From JAFDVL01 sp043736395 (GTDB lineage Bacteria > Acidobacteriota > Blastocatellia > RBC074), in the NCBI GenBank assembly GCA_043736395.1, contig JAYTCQ010000002.1:1-21495 (forward strand): 21,495 nt of DNA, in the 5' to 3' direction. The position numbers and the translations under genes were made by a program. Positions within the stretch are counted from its first letter, which is position 1; every line of letters starts with the position of its first letter. Below, one piece after another: positions 1 through 8,409 of the stretch. Below the pieces are notes generated by a model, which made no database searches, was not told the DNA's origin, and was given only the letters and a program-made list of their open reading frames with translations.

Positions 1-238
1 TATTTCATGCAACTCCTTCATGACGCCATGAAAGAGAGAAATCAAATGTCTTACTCTTTTCTGGCTTCTAGGTGTTGCACTTACTTCTTGAATTCAAGAT
101 GTAATTTACCAGGTCAATCTCATCAGCAAGTTCGAAAAGTTGCTTCTGTGCTCAATCGCAGAGATTGAAAAAAAACAGGGTCAAATTATTTTTAACGACT
201 TGCCTAACTGGATAAGTTAAGGGATTATTTCTCGAATC
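1..238. other. Upstream region of the sigma-factor gene
   Basis: No convincing coding frame was found here. Two small dyads are visible. One is TCAATC (152-157) with GATTGA (163-168), followed by a run of A. The other is TAACT (205-209) with AGTTA (215-219), about 20 bp before the sigma-factor start. The second is well placed for a regulator or promoter element, but I cannot identify a sigma-70 promoter with confidence and this is inference. Confidence 0.4.
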
Positions 239-802
239 ATGTCTATAAATCCGAACGGCGAAATTACACAACTCCTCAAGAATGCGCAGGCGGGAAATCG
301 TCAAAGTCTGGATGATTTTTTACCGCTCGTGTATGCGGAATTAAAACGACTGGCTGGTTGTAAACTTTCATCAGAGCGAAAAAATCATACATTGCAAGCC
401 ACTGCACTCGTTCACGAGGCGTATCTTCGTCTGATTGATCAGCATTCTGTCAATTGGCAGAATCGGGCGCATTTCTTTTCAATTGCGTCGGAAATGATGC
501 GACGAATTTTGGTGAATTATGCGGAAACTCATAACGCCAAAAAACGTGGCGAAGGCCAGACCATGATTTCGCTCGATGATGTCGACGTCATGGCAAAGGA
601 AAATGAAGTGGATTTGATTTTTCTGGACAATGCGCTAAAAGAATTAACTCTCTTTGATGAAACGCAGGCAAGAATAGTCGAACTAAAATTCTTTGGCGGG
701 CTGACGAACGAAGAAGCCGCAGAGGTAATGGGAATTTCTGAGTCCACTATCAAACGCGAATGGCGCATGGCGAGAGCCTGGCTCGCAACAAAATTGACCT
801 AA
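239..802 (+). CDS. ECF-type RNA polymerase sigma factor (acidobacterial/planctomycete Sigma70_ECF type)
   Basis: This is a 187-residue alternative sigma factor that would direct RNA polymerase to a dedicated promoter set. Region 2 spans about residues 15-100, with the LVHEAYLRL segment (57-65) and the MMRRILVNYA segment (86-95) typical of this subgroup. Region 4 spans about 128-185 and holds a helix-turn-helix around TNEEAAEVMGISESTIKR (156-173). The length matches the family (about 180-200 residues) and there is no C-terminal extension. No anti-sigma factor gene is adjacent. The next gene, 69 bp downstream, is a membrane Ser/Thr kinase. This sigma-kinase pairing is common in Acidobacteriota and Planctomycetes, where kinase signalling is thought to replace a classical anti-sigma factor. 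The start has only a weak ribosome site. Class assignment is confident; the target genes are unknown. Confidence 0.93.
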   Translation: MSINPNGEITQLLKNAQAGNRQSLDDFLPLVYAELKRLAGCKLSSERKNHTLQATALVHEAYLRLIDQHSVNWQNRAHFFSIASEMMRRILVNYAETHNAKKRGEGQTMISLDDVDVMAKENEVDLIFLDNALKELTLFDETQARIVELKFFGGLTNEEAAEVMGISESTIKREWRMARAWLATKLT

Positions 803-871
803 TTTTTCATAAAATCCTGCGAATAGGATTGAGGTCAAAAGCGTCGGAATAAACTGCCGCTACAAAAACAA

Positions 872-3601
872 ATGAACCCTGAAAAATGGAATAAAATAAA
901 AGCGCTTTTTAACGAAGCGGTGGAACTCGATTCAGCTCGTCAACAGCTTTTTCTGGATCAACAAAATGACGAAGAAATAATCGGTGAAGTTCGTAAGCTA
1001 CTCGCAGCCGAGAAGCAGAATAACTTCGATCAACCGGTCGCTCAATTGTCGCAACTTTGGCAGGAAGAATCCGCCGAAAATTATCTCGGAAAAGAAATTG
1101 GCGGCTTTACGATCCTGAAAGAAATTGGTCACGGCGGGATGGGAATCGTTTTCGAAGCCGTTCGCAAAACTCAGGATTTTTCGCAAACAGTCGCCTTAAA
1201 ATTGCTCAAGCGCGGAATGGATTCCGCAGCCATGCTGCGGCGCTTTAGTCACGAAAAGCAAATTCTGGCAACACTGGAACATCCGCATATTGCGCGACTT
1301 TTAGATGGTGGAATCACGGCTGAAGGGACAAGTTTTTTCGCGATGGAATTTGTTAAAGGTCAGCCGATTGATGAGTTTTGCAACGCGCAAAAACTGACGA
1401 TTAATCAACGATTACGCCTATTTTTGCAGGTCTGCATGGCGGTTTCATTCGCTCATTCAAAATTAGTCGTGCATCGGGATTTAAAGCCAACCAATATTCT
1501 CGTGACAGCCGATGGAACAGCCAAGCTGCTGGATTTCGGAATCGCAAAAATCATTTCACCGGAAAATGTTTTGCATCATCAAACTGTCACGACCCTCGGA
1601 ATGATGACGCCGAAATATGCCTCCCCCGAACAAATCAGCGGTGAGATTGTTTCCACTTCGAGCGATATTTATTCACTCGGCTTAATTTTATATGAATTGT
1701 TAACTGGAGTTCCCGCCTACAATTTCACCAATAATCGCCCTGATGAAATTGCTAAAATCATTTGTGAGTTTGAGCCACCACGACCCTCATTAATCTTCAG
1801 CGATCAACTCTCAATTGAACGAAAATCCACCAATCCATGTGAGGCGCAGTCCACTAAAGAGGCAGTCACGAATCCGGCAACCACCAATAGCCGAAAACTA
1901 AAATCCCTGCGCGGTGATCTGGATACAATCATCCTCAAGTCTCTGCGCAAAGAACCGGCCCGAAGATACGCGTCAGTCGAGCAATTTGCGGGCGATATTC
2001 AACGCCATCTCGATGGACTGACTGTCATTGCCCGCCCTGACACTTTTTCTTATCGCTTTGAAAAATTCGTCAAACGAAATCAGGTTTCAGTGCTGGCCGG
2101 ATTATTCGTGATCTTGAGTTTGATCGGTGGAATTACTGCCACCACCTGGCAAGCGTATCGAGCGAAACAACAAAGAATTTTAGCGGAAAAACGATTCGAT
2201 GAAGTGCGAGAACTCGCCAATAATTCAGTCTTTAAATACTACGATCAAATTAAAGATTTGCAGGGCGCGACCACGGCTCGCGAGACACTTTTAAAAGACG
2301 CAACTCTTTATCTTAACCGCCTGGCGCAGGATGCGTCGGGCAATCAATCCTTACAAAAAGATTTGATCAATGCTTTTTTTCGTTTAGGCGATATTTTAGG
2401 CGCCCCGCACGATAATGCGAATACGGGGGACACTGCAGCCGCACTCGAAAATTATCAAAAAGCCCAGCAAATCGCTGAAAATTTACTCACTCAGAAACCT
2501 GAAGATTGGGAAACCAAAGGGAAGCTTCGGGCGATCCACACGAAAACGGGAGAGACTTTTCAGCGCATGAGCAATGCTGCGGAAACAACGAATCACTTTC
2601 GTCAGGCAGTCGCGTTAAGCGAACAAATTGCCGCCCACGAACCGAGTAGTCCAAAACAACTTTCCGCGCTTGGACAGAGTTACATTTTATACGGCGAAAC
2701 GCTGCCGCTCGGAACCAATGAAAATGAGAGCGTGACTGTTTCTTCAAAGGGTTTTCCTTTCCTCGATAAAGCGCTCAGCATCGCGCCCGAAGACTCGCCT
2801 TCGATTCAACGGACGAATATGGCGCACATCCGTGTTGGCTTACAGCTTTACGCTTTAGCACGTGACGCAGAAGACGCCGCTGACAAATTAAGAGCTGCCG
2901 AATTTTATACCCAGGCGGCAACCTCGTTTCGGAGAAGCAAAGAAACAGCTCAAAAATTAATCGCCATTGATGCCAAAAATGCCGGGTTTCGTCGTCGCCT
3001 TTTTGTCTCAGAATTTAATGAAAGTACGGCCTTAAGCGGCTTGCTTAAAACCGATGAAGCCCTTTCAATTCAGCGCAAAATGTTAGCAGAAACCTCCAGC
3101 GTAGCCTTAGAAGCAAAAAATGCCGAAGCTCAATTTGATTTAGCGCAATCGTATTACGAAATCGGCAATACATTTTTTCGGCGTCAGGAACTGAAGGCTG
3201 CGGCTGAAAATATTAGTCAGGCAATTCAAATTTATTCACAAATTATCAGAGCGGATGCGAGCAATGTTGAAGTCCAGAAATATAAATTTGAAGCGCAAAT
3301 TAAACTTGGGAATATTAAACTTGCGGAAAAGAATATCAGCCTCGCGAAAGAAATTTACGACACGGCATTCAAAGAAATTCAAGCATCCTCAGCTGGAAAA
3401 AATACTGATTATCTGCAATTTGTAGAAGGCGTAATTCTCGAAAAAATCGGAGATACAGTAGTTTTGCAAAACGATCAGGAACACGCCCGTGCTCACTATC
3501 AAAAGGCTATTCAAATCTGGAAATTAAAAAACGCGTCGCCAACAGAACACGGCTACAGCGCTGCGAAACTAAACTATTTACTTGAAAAAGCCGCACGGTA
3601 A
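872..3601 (+). CDS. Membrane Ser/Thr protein kinase with C-terminal TPR region
   Basis: This 909-residue transmembrane kinase should phosphorylate protein Ser/Thr and use a TPR tail as a sensor or docking surface. A short N-terminal helical segment (1-70) is followed by a Hanks-type kinase domain (about 79-385). Visible motifs are the glycine loop GHGGMG (86-91), the ATP-anchoring Lys110 in VALK, catalytic HRDLKPTN (201-208), DFG (221-223) and the SPE motif (251-253). A Thr/Ser-rich insertion lies near 310-345. One membrane helix is at about 405-427, followed by a coiled linker and helical repeats of TPR type to the C-terminus. All catalytic residues are present, so it should be active. It lies 69 bp after the ECF sigma gene and is probably co-transcribed; a weak dyad, AATCCT (813-818) with AGGATT (825-830), sits in the gap. 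The start lacks a strong ribosome site. Confidence 0.93.
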   Translation: MNPEKWNKIKALFNEAVELDSARQQLFLDQQNDEEIIGEVRKLLAAEKQNNFDQPVAQLSQLWQEESAENYLGKEIGGFTILKEIGHGGMGIVFEAVRKTQDFSQTVALKLLKRGMDSAAMLRRFSHEKQILATLEHPHIARLLDGGITAEGTSFFAMEFVKGQPIDEFCNAQKLTINQRLRLFLQVCMAVSFAHSKLVVHRDLKPTNILVTADGTAKLLDFGIAKIISPENVLHHQTVTTLGMMTPKYASPEQISGEIVSTSSDIYSLGLILYELLTGVPAYNFTNNRPDEIAKIICEFEPPRPSLIFSDQLSIERKSTNPCEAQSTKEAVTNPATTNSRKLKSLRGDLDTIILKSLRKEPARRYASVEQFAGDIQRHLDGLTVIARPDTFSYRFEKFVKRNQVSVLAGLFVILSLIGGITATTWQAYRAKQQRILAEKRFDEVRELANNSVFKYYDQIKDLQGATTARETLLKDATLYLNRLAQDASGNQSLQKDLINAFFRLGDILGAPHDNANTGDTAAALENYQKAQQIAENLLTQKPEDWETKGKLRAIHTKTGETFQRMSNAAETTNHFRQAVALSEQIAAHEPSSPKQLSALGQSYILYGETLPLGTNENESVTVSSKGFPFLDKALSIAPEDSPSIQRTNMAHIRVGLQLYALARDAEDAADKLRAAEFYTQAATSFRRSKETAQKLIAIDAKNAGFRRRLFVSEFNESTALSGLLKTDEALSIQRKMLAETSSVALEAKNAEAQFDLAQSYYEIGNTFFRRQELKAAAENISQAIQIYSQIIRADASNVEVQKYKFEAQIKLGNIKLAEKNISLAKEIYDTAFKEIQASSAGKNTDYLQFVEGVILEKIGDTVVLQNDQEHARAHYQKAIQIWKLKNASPTEHGYSAAKLNYLLEKAAR

Positions 3602-3620
3602 ATTATTCAAAATTTTAATC

Positions 3621-4310
3621 ATGCCTGAAATCATCGAACAGCAACTCACCCATCAAACAGCATCGTATTTTGACTTATACATTCCTGACGGGAGTCAGCC
3701 AAAGCCTTTAATCATTGCGCTTCACGGCTACGGCGGAGATAAAACCTCGATGATGCGGATGATGCGCAATATTAATGAAAAGGATTATGTTATTGCCTGC
3801 TTGCAGGGGCCGCATCAGCACATGATTTTGCCTCCACCAGTGGATAAACCGGGTATCGGCTTCGGCTGGCTGACGAATTTCAAACCCGAAGAATCTGTCG
3901 CGCTTCACCATCAAAATGTCTCAAAAATGATTGAAGATTTAACTTTGCGCGGAGCAGCCGATGCGCAAAATATTTTCCTACTGGGATTTTCTCAGGCCGT
4001 TGGTGTTAATTTTCGATTTGCCTATACACATGCAAATTTACTGCGCGGTGTGATTGCAATTTGTGGTGGAATTCCGGGCGATTGGAAAACGGAGGGGAAA
4101 TACAGCGGAGAGGATTTAGATGTGCTGTATATCGGGACGGAACGCGATGAATTTTATCAGCCAGAGATGATCAAAAAATTCAGCGAATCGTTACAATCTC
4201 GTGCCAGATCAGTAGAGCTGCAAATGTTCGATGACCTTCATAAAATACCCAAAGCGTCCTACCAGACGATTGACGCCTGGATCAAACGTAAAGCACTGGG
4301 AGCACCCTAA
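3621..4310 (+). CDS. Alpha/beta-hydrolase, phospholipase/carboxylesterase type
   Basis: This 229-residue serine hydrolase probably cleaves carboxylic esters or lysophospholipids in the cytoplasm. It shows the oxyanion segment LHGYGG (34-39), a nucleophile elbow GFSQA (122-126, Ser124), a likely acid Asp176 in GTERDEF, and His207 in DDLHKIP. The elbow ends in Ala where the family usually has Gly (GFSQG), a mild departure. No signal peptide is seen. I chose the start at 3621 because homology-like sequence begins at MPEIIEQQ. The frame stays open upstream to 3582, but that would overlap the kinase 3' end with a basic stretch that looks untranslated. It lies 19 bp after the kinase gene and may be its last operon partner. 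The substrate is unknown. Confidence 0.85.
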   Translation: MPEIIEQQLTHQTASYFDLYIPDGSQPKPLIIALHGYGGDKTSMMRMMRNINEKDYVIACLQGPHQHMILPPPVDKPGIGFGWLTNFKPEESVALHHQNVSKMIEDLTLRGAADAQNIFLLGFSQAVGVNFRFAYTHANLLRGVIAICGGIPGDWKTEGKYSGEDLDVLYIGTERDEFYQPEMIKKFSESLQSRARSVELQMFDDLHKIPKASYQTIDAWIKRKALGAP

Positions 4311-4321
4311 ACCGGGAAGGC

Positions 4322-4436
4322 CTTAAACTGGGAACGCCCGCATCCTGCGGGCGAGCCGTGGCGAGCAAATTAACTGCGATGAAAATTACGACTTGTGTGA
4401 GGCTCGCCCGCAGGATGCGGGCGTTCCCAGTTTAAG
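4322..4436. repeat. Perfect 36-bp inverted repeat (REPIN-like element) between convergent genes
   Basis: The arms at 4322-4357 and 4401-4436 are exact reverse complements over 36 bp around a 43-bp spacer. Each arm contains its own small palindrome, GCCCGCA-TCC-TGCGGGC (4337-4353 on the left). The arms are much richer in G+C than the flanking genes. The layout, two palindromic units in opposite orientation, is that of a REPIN or MITE-like element. It lies between the 3' ends of the hydrolase and MATE genes and could also act as a bidirectional transcription barrier, although no T-tract follows. Only one copy is seen in this window, so repeat status is inference. Confidence 0.8.
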
Positions 4437-4444
4437 ACGCTCCC

Positions 4445-5863
4445 TCAGACCTTAATTTCCCTCCATTTTCCACGCCAAAACGCGAGCATGCCAACTACCG
4501 CGACCATTGATTCAGCAATCGGAATCGCCCAAAAAACGCCACGCGCTTGCATCCCGACATGGATTGAAAGCCAATAGGCAAGCGGGATTTGAAACAACCA
4601 ATAACAAAACAAATTGATAATTGTGGGAGTGTACGTATCACCCGCGCCATTAAATGATTGCACCATCACCATTCCCCAGGCATAGAAAACATATCCATAA
4701 CTTGCAATGCGCAAGCACTGTACGGCAAATGGAGTCACGTTCGGTTCACTGGTGAAAATACCCACGAGAGGTTCAGCGAAAATAATAAAAATCAGACCTA
4801 TGCCGCCAAGAAAAATCATGTTGCTGAAGCCTGCCATCCAGACAGATTTCTCAGCCCGGTCAGGCTTCCCTGCGCCAAGATTCTGACCTACTAATGTCGC
4901 TGCCGCATTGCTCATTCCCCACGAAGGTAAAATTGCAAAAATAATGACACGGAGCGCTACGAAATATCCGGCAATAGCCGCGCTCCCAAACTGTGAAATC
5001 AGTCGCGCCATCGCGATCCAACTGGCTGTCCCGATAAAATACTGGAACATCCCGCCCATTGACAGAACGAACATCGAACTCATTAACTTAAAGTCCGGTT
5101 TGAAATGTTCAGCCCGAAGTTTTAATCTTCCGCGCCCATTTACTAAACTCCACAATTGATAAGCGACACCAACGCTTCTGCCAATCGTTGTCGCCACCGC
5201 TGAACCTGTGACGCCCCATTCAGGAAATGGCCCTAACCCAAAAATAAAGCACGGATCAAGAATTAAATTGATGATGCTCGCCATCCATAAAGAACGCATT
5301 GCCAGCGTAGCATCACCCGTCCCACGAAAGCAGGCATTGATGATAAAAAGCATCATGATCAGGACATTGGTCCCAAAAATGATCACGCCGTAATTCGTAC
5401 CGACAGAAATCACTTTAGGATCGGCACCCATCAAATGCATGAGTAATGGAGTGGCAAAGATTCCTAACACCGCAATTGGAATCGAGGTTAGCACCGCCAG
5501 CCATACAGCCTGGGCAGCAGCGTGCGCAGCTCCCTCTTCGTCTTTTTCCCCTGTGCGGCGGGCAACGATGGCGGTGGCTGCCATACTTAACCCAAGCCCG
5601 ATCGTGAAGACGATGGCTAACAAAGATTCAACGATACCAACAGTCGCCATAGCCTGAGTAGCGTTTTCTTTGACTCGCGCAACGTAAAATAAATTGGTCA
5701 GTCCGAAGAATGATTCGAGTACCAGTTCCAGTACCATAGGAACCGATAAAAGAAATATCGCTCGTCCAATACTCCCTTCGGTAAAATCACGATGCGTCCC
5801 GATCAGAGCTTCTCTAAGCGTTGCGATTAATCCCTGATTTAACTGCGTTTCTGAACTTTCCAT
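4445..5863 (-). CDS. MATE-family multidrug/metabolite exporter
   Basis: This 472-residue inner-membrane exporter would be driven by a sodium or proton gradient. The sequence shows about twelve hydrophobic segments and the internal two-fold repeat of MATE proteins: FRGTGDATLAM (179-189) in the first half is matched by FNGAGDTYTP (404-413) in the second, and ATAIVARRTGEK (97-108) by ATLVGQNLGAGK (322-333). The length fits the family (450-480). The N-terminal 30 residues are hydrophilic and a little longer than usual. The start is supported by AGGAAG, with a 3-nt spacer, upstream of the ATG. The gene is the last of the long minus-strand series, 55 bp after the acyl-CoA dehydrogenase. The gap holds a short palindrome, ATCAC-C-GTGAT (5895-5905), that could be an operator. 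Substrate unknown. Confidence 0.93.
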   Translation of the reverse strand: MESSETQLNQGLIATLREALIGTHRDFTEGSIGRAIFLLSVPMVLELVLESFFGLTNLFYVARVKENATQAMATVGIVESLLAIVFTIGLGLSMAATAIVARRTGEKDEEGAAHAAAQAVWLAVLTSIPIAVLGIFATPLLMHLMGADPKVISVGTNYGVIIFGTNVLIMMLFIINACFRGTGDATLAMRSLWMASIINLILDPCFIFGLGPFPEWGVTGSAVATTIGRSVGVAYQLWSLVNGRGRLKLRAEHFKPDFKLMSSMFVLSMGGMFQYFIGTASWIAMARLISQFGSAAIAGYFVALRVIIFAILPSWGMSNAAATLVGQNLGAGKPDRAEKSVWMAGFSNMIFLGGIGLIFIIFAEPLVGIFTSEPNVTPFAVQCLRIASYGYVFYAWGMVMVQSFNGAGDTYTPTIINLFCYWLFQIPLAYWLSIHVGMQARGVFWAIPIAESMVAVVGMLAFWRGKWREIKV

Positions 5864-5918
5864 TCACTTCCTGAATTAGAGCATTTTTTTTACTATCACC
5901 GTGATCATACCAGAATCT

Positions 5919-7649
5919 TTACCACACATACTTTCCGGCGCTAATAATATCACCAGCAACTTCTTCTGAAATTCGGATTCGGTCAATTGCATCAAAATTA
6001 ATCAGGGCTTTCAATTGAGCAATCAATTTTTTATCCAACTGAAGATACGCAGATAACGATTCTAAATTAAGTGCGATATTTGCAAGAGCATTAACTGTAT
6101 AAAGTACAACTAATCGCTTCGCGTTATCAGACTGAAAGTTTTCCGCGGGGTGATTTTTTTCCAGTCTGAGCATCGCGCTTTCTATCGCAAACGCTTCCAT
6201 CAGGATTTCTGAGACGGCGGCGGCGGTTTGCTGCTCTTCTCGAATCTTTGTTCCAAGCTTTGTCTCAACTAATGACAGTAGAATCGTTGTGAGTGCCTTG
6301 ACGCGCTCACTGACCATTTTTAAATAATCCGCCTGATTACTGTCGATGCTTAGCGGCGCTTCTGCTAAATATTTATGGGCGAGTTCCGATAAAGAAATGT
6401 GGCTTTTCTGAATATATTTTAGTAGTCTGGCTGCAATGATGGTTCGGTTAATTTCATTCGTTCCTTCGTAAATTCTCGTAATTCGCGCATCACGGTAAGC
6501 GCGTTCAATCGGGTATTCAGCCGAATATCCGTAACCGCCGTGAATTTGTAAAGCTTCATCAACGACAAATCCTTGCGCTTCGCTAGTCCAGACTTTAATG
6601 ATTGAGCACTCAACCGCGTACTGCTCAATCACTTTCAGCAACGCCATCGAATCTTCACCATTGATTTCGTTAAGCGAATTATCAACCATTCCGAGTGTTC
6701 GCCAGACCATCGCATCGCCGACGAAAATCTTCATTGCCATCTCAGCGATTTTCTTTTGAATCATTCCAAACGAAGCAATGGGTTTCCCAAATTGATGACG
6801 ATTACGGGCGTACTCAATGGCAGTATTCAAAGCAATTTTTGCAGAGCCAAGATTTCTGGTTCCGAGCTTCAATCGTCCGAGATTTAAAATATTGAATGCG
6901 ACCAGATGACCATTGCCAACTCCTCCAAGTACGTTTTCGACAGGCACTTTCACATCATTCAAAACCAACGCAGTCGTCGAACTTCCATCGAGTCCTAATT
7001 TTTTTTCTTCGTGCCCGCTCTCGACGCCAAAATCTCGTTCGACAATAAATGCGGTAAACTTCTCACCATCAACTTTTGCAAAAATTGTAAAAACATCGGC
7101 GATACCGCCATTAGTGATCCACATCTTCCGACCATTTAAAAGATAATGTTTTCCATCCGGTGTCAGCATAGCTTTCGTCTTAGCCGCCAATGCATCTGAA
7201 CCCGAATCAGATTCGGTTAAGCAATACGCAGCAACCCATTCACCTGAAGCAATTTTCGGCAGATATTTTTCCCGTTGCTCATCTGTTCCAAAGAATAAAA
7301 TTGGAAAAGTTCCAATGGCTGTGTGAGCGCCGAGGCTGGCGCCGAATGAAGGCATCAAGGAAATTTGTTCACCAACATAAGCTGAACTTACTTTATCCAA
7401 TCCAAGCCCGCCAAATTTTTCTGGGATGTCAATTCGTAGCAAATCAAGCTCTCCGGCCTGACGTAATAAATCGCGTGTCACCTGCCAATTTTTCCCATAA
7501 ATCTCATCGGCTTTAGGGAGTACTTCACGGCGCATAAATTCAGAAGTTACTTCGCCAATCATGCGTTGCTGCTTCGTTAAATCTTCGCGGGTGAAGATGT
7601 CAGCAGATTGCGTATTTGAAAATAAAAAACACTGGTATTGATGGTTCAT
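5919..7649 (-). CDS. Acyl-CoA dehydrogenase, long form with C-terminal extension
   Basis: This 576-residue FAD enzyme would introduce a trans-2 double bond into acyl-CoA, the first step of beta-oxidation. The N-terminal domain is at about 20-135. The middle beta domain carries YCLTESDSGSDA (142-153) and KMWITNGG (175-182). The C-terminal helical domain has ARNRHQFGKPI (281-291), QIHGGYGY (368-375) and RIYEGTNEI (392-400), where Glu395 is the likely catalytic base. About 150 extra residues follow, as in VLCAD-type and Bacillus-type long enzymes. I chose the start at 7649 over the in-frame ATG at 7673. An AAGG site lies 4 nt upstream and overlaps the stop codon of the methyltransferase gene, implying translational coupling. 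Chain-length preference cannot be read. No thiolase or hydratase gene is nearby, so full beta-oxidation is not encoded here. Confidence 0.94.
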   Translation of the reverse strand: MNHQYQCFLFSNTQSADIFTREDLTKQQRMIGEVTSEFMRREVLPKADEIYGKNWQVTRDLLRQAGELDLLRIDIPEKFGGLGLDKVSSAYVGEQISLMPSFGASLGAHTAIGTFPILFFGTDEQREKYLPKIASGEWVAAYCLTESDSGSDALAAKTKAMLTPDGKHYLLNGRKMWITNGGIADVFTIFAKVDGEKFTAFIVERDFGVESGHEEKKLGLDGSSTTALVLNDVKVPVENVLGGVGNGHLVAFNILNLGRLKLGTRNLGSAKIALNTAIEYARNRHQFGKPIASFGMIQKKIAEMAMKIFVGDAMVWRTLGMVDNSLNEINGEDSMALLKVIEQYAVECSIIKVWTSEAQGFVVDEALQIHGGYGYSAEYPIERAYRDARITRIYEGTNEINRTIIAARLLKYIQKSHISLSELAHKYLAEAPLSIDSNQADYLKMVSERVKALTTILLSLVETKLGTKIREEQQTAAAVSEILMEAFAIESAMLRLEKNHPAENFQSDNAKRLVVLYTVNALANIALNLESLSAYLQLDKKLIAQLKALINFDAIDRIRISEEVAGDIISAGKYVW

Positions 7650-7656
7650 ATCGCCT

Positions 7657-8409
7657 TTATTGTTTGATGGCATATCCGATGTACCCGATCAGTTTTGAAC
7701 GTGTAAACTTAAACCGAAAGGTATCTTCGACTTCGCCATAGTCGAGCAGGTGCCAAAACGAATTGTGAAAGATGACGGGGTTCAATCCTCGAATTTGCTT
7801 CACGACTAAGGAGCTTTCCTCGCAAAAATTTATCAGCTCCGATGGCTTGATAAAATTCTTAAGCACATGCAAATTCTTTGGCGTATTCCGTACGACTAAC
7901 TCAACGCCCTTGATGCCAAAAAGCCACGAAATAAAATTACGATTAAAGGTATGGAAAAAAAACATTCCGCCTTTGATCAAGACGCGCGAGGCCTGTGCGA
8001 TCACTAGATCAGGTCGGTCTACATGCTCAAGAAAATCCATGGCGGTCACCACCTGAAAACTATTCGAAGCATAGTGCAGGTCTAAGGCGTCGCCCTGTAA
8101 ATAATGAACACTTCCGGTCGAATCAAAATGACGGGCAATTTCCAAACTCTGCGCCGAAGCATCAAGTCCGGTAACATTGAATCCATGCTTGGCCAATTCA
8201 TTGGAAAGAAAACCGCCTCCACAGCCGAGGTCGAGCACGTTAGGGGTTTTGTTTGGAAATGTGGCGCGGATTTCAGAAACGATCCAGGGATTTCGCGCCC
8301 GCGATTCAGCTCGCAATAGCGCGACTGGATCATCTTTTGCAGTGTACCAACGGTCACCAAGCTCGTGGTAAATTTCGTTATTTACCTCGTTAGATTTGAG
8401 GGTCTCCAT
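7657..8409 (-). CDS. UbiG-like SAM-dependent methyltransferase
   Basis: This 250-residue class I methyltransferase resembles UbiG, which O-methylates ubiquinone intermediates in proteobacteria. The SAM site reads VLDLGCGGG (58-66), with Asp83 in TGLDAS and GDALDL (106-111) as the later binding segments. The C-terminal half carries FFHTFNRNFISWLFGIKG (151-168) and KNFIKPSEL (184-192), close to the UbiG pattern. I placed the start at 8409, where GGAA lies 7 nt upstream; the frame stays open to 8490, but that extension lies inside the preceding gene. The start overlaps the end of the small membrane protein gene by 28 bp, and the stop is 7 bp from the acyl-CoA dehydrogenase start. Acidobacteriota mainly use menaquinone, so the substrate may be another prenylated phenol or a lipid. 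The name UbiG denotes similarity only. Confidence 0.88.
   Translation of the reverse strand: METLKSNEVNNEIYHELGDRWYTAKDDPVALLRAESRARNPWIVSEIRATFPNKTPNVLDLGCGGGFLSNELAKHGFNVTGLDASAQSLEIARHFDSTGSVHYLQGDALDLHYASNSFQVVTAMDFLEHVDRPDLVIAQASRVLIKGGMFFFHTFNRNFISWLFGIKGVELVVRNTPKNLHVLKNFIKPSELINFCEESSLVVKQIRGLNPVIFHNSFWHLLDYGEVEDTFRFKFTRSKLIGYIGYAIKQ

Noticed and set aside
3582..3620. Upstream in-frame ATG for the esterase, overlapping the kinase gene
   Set aside because: The added residues are basic and unlike the family N-terminus, and 3621 begins the homologous sequence.
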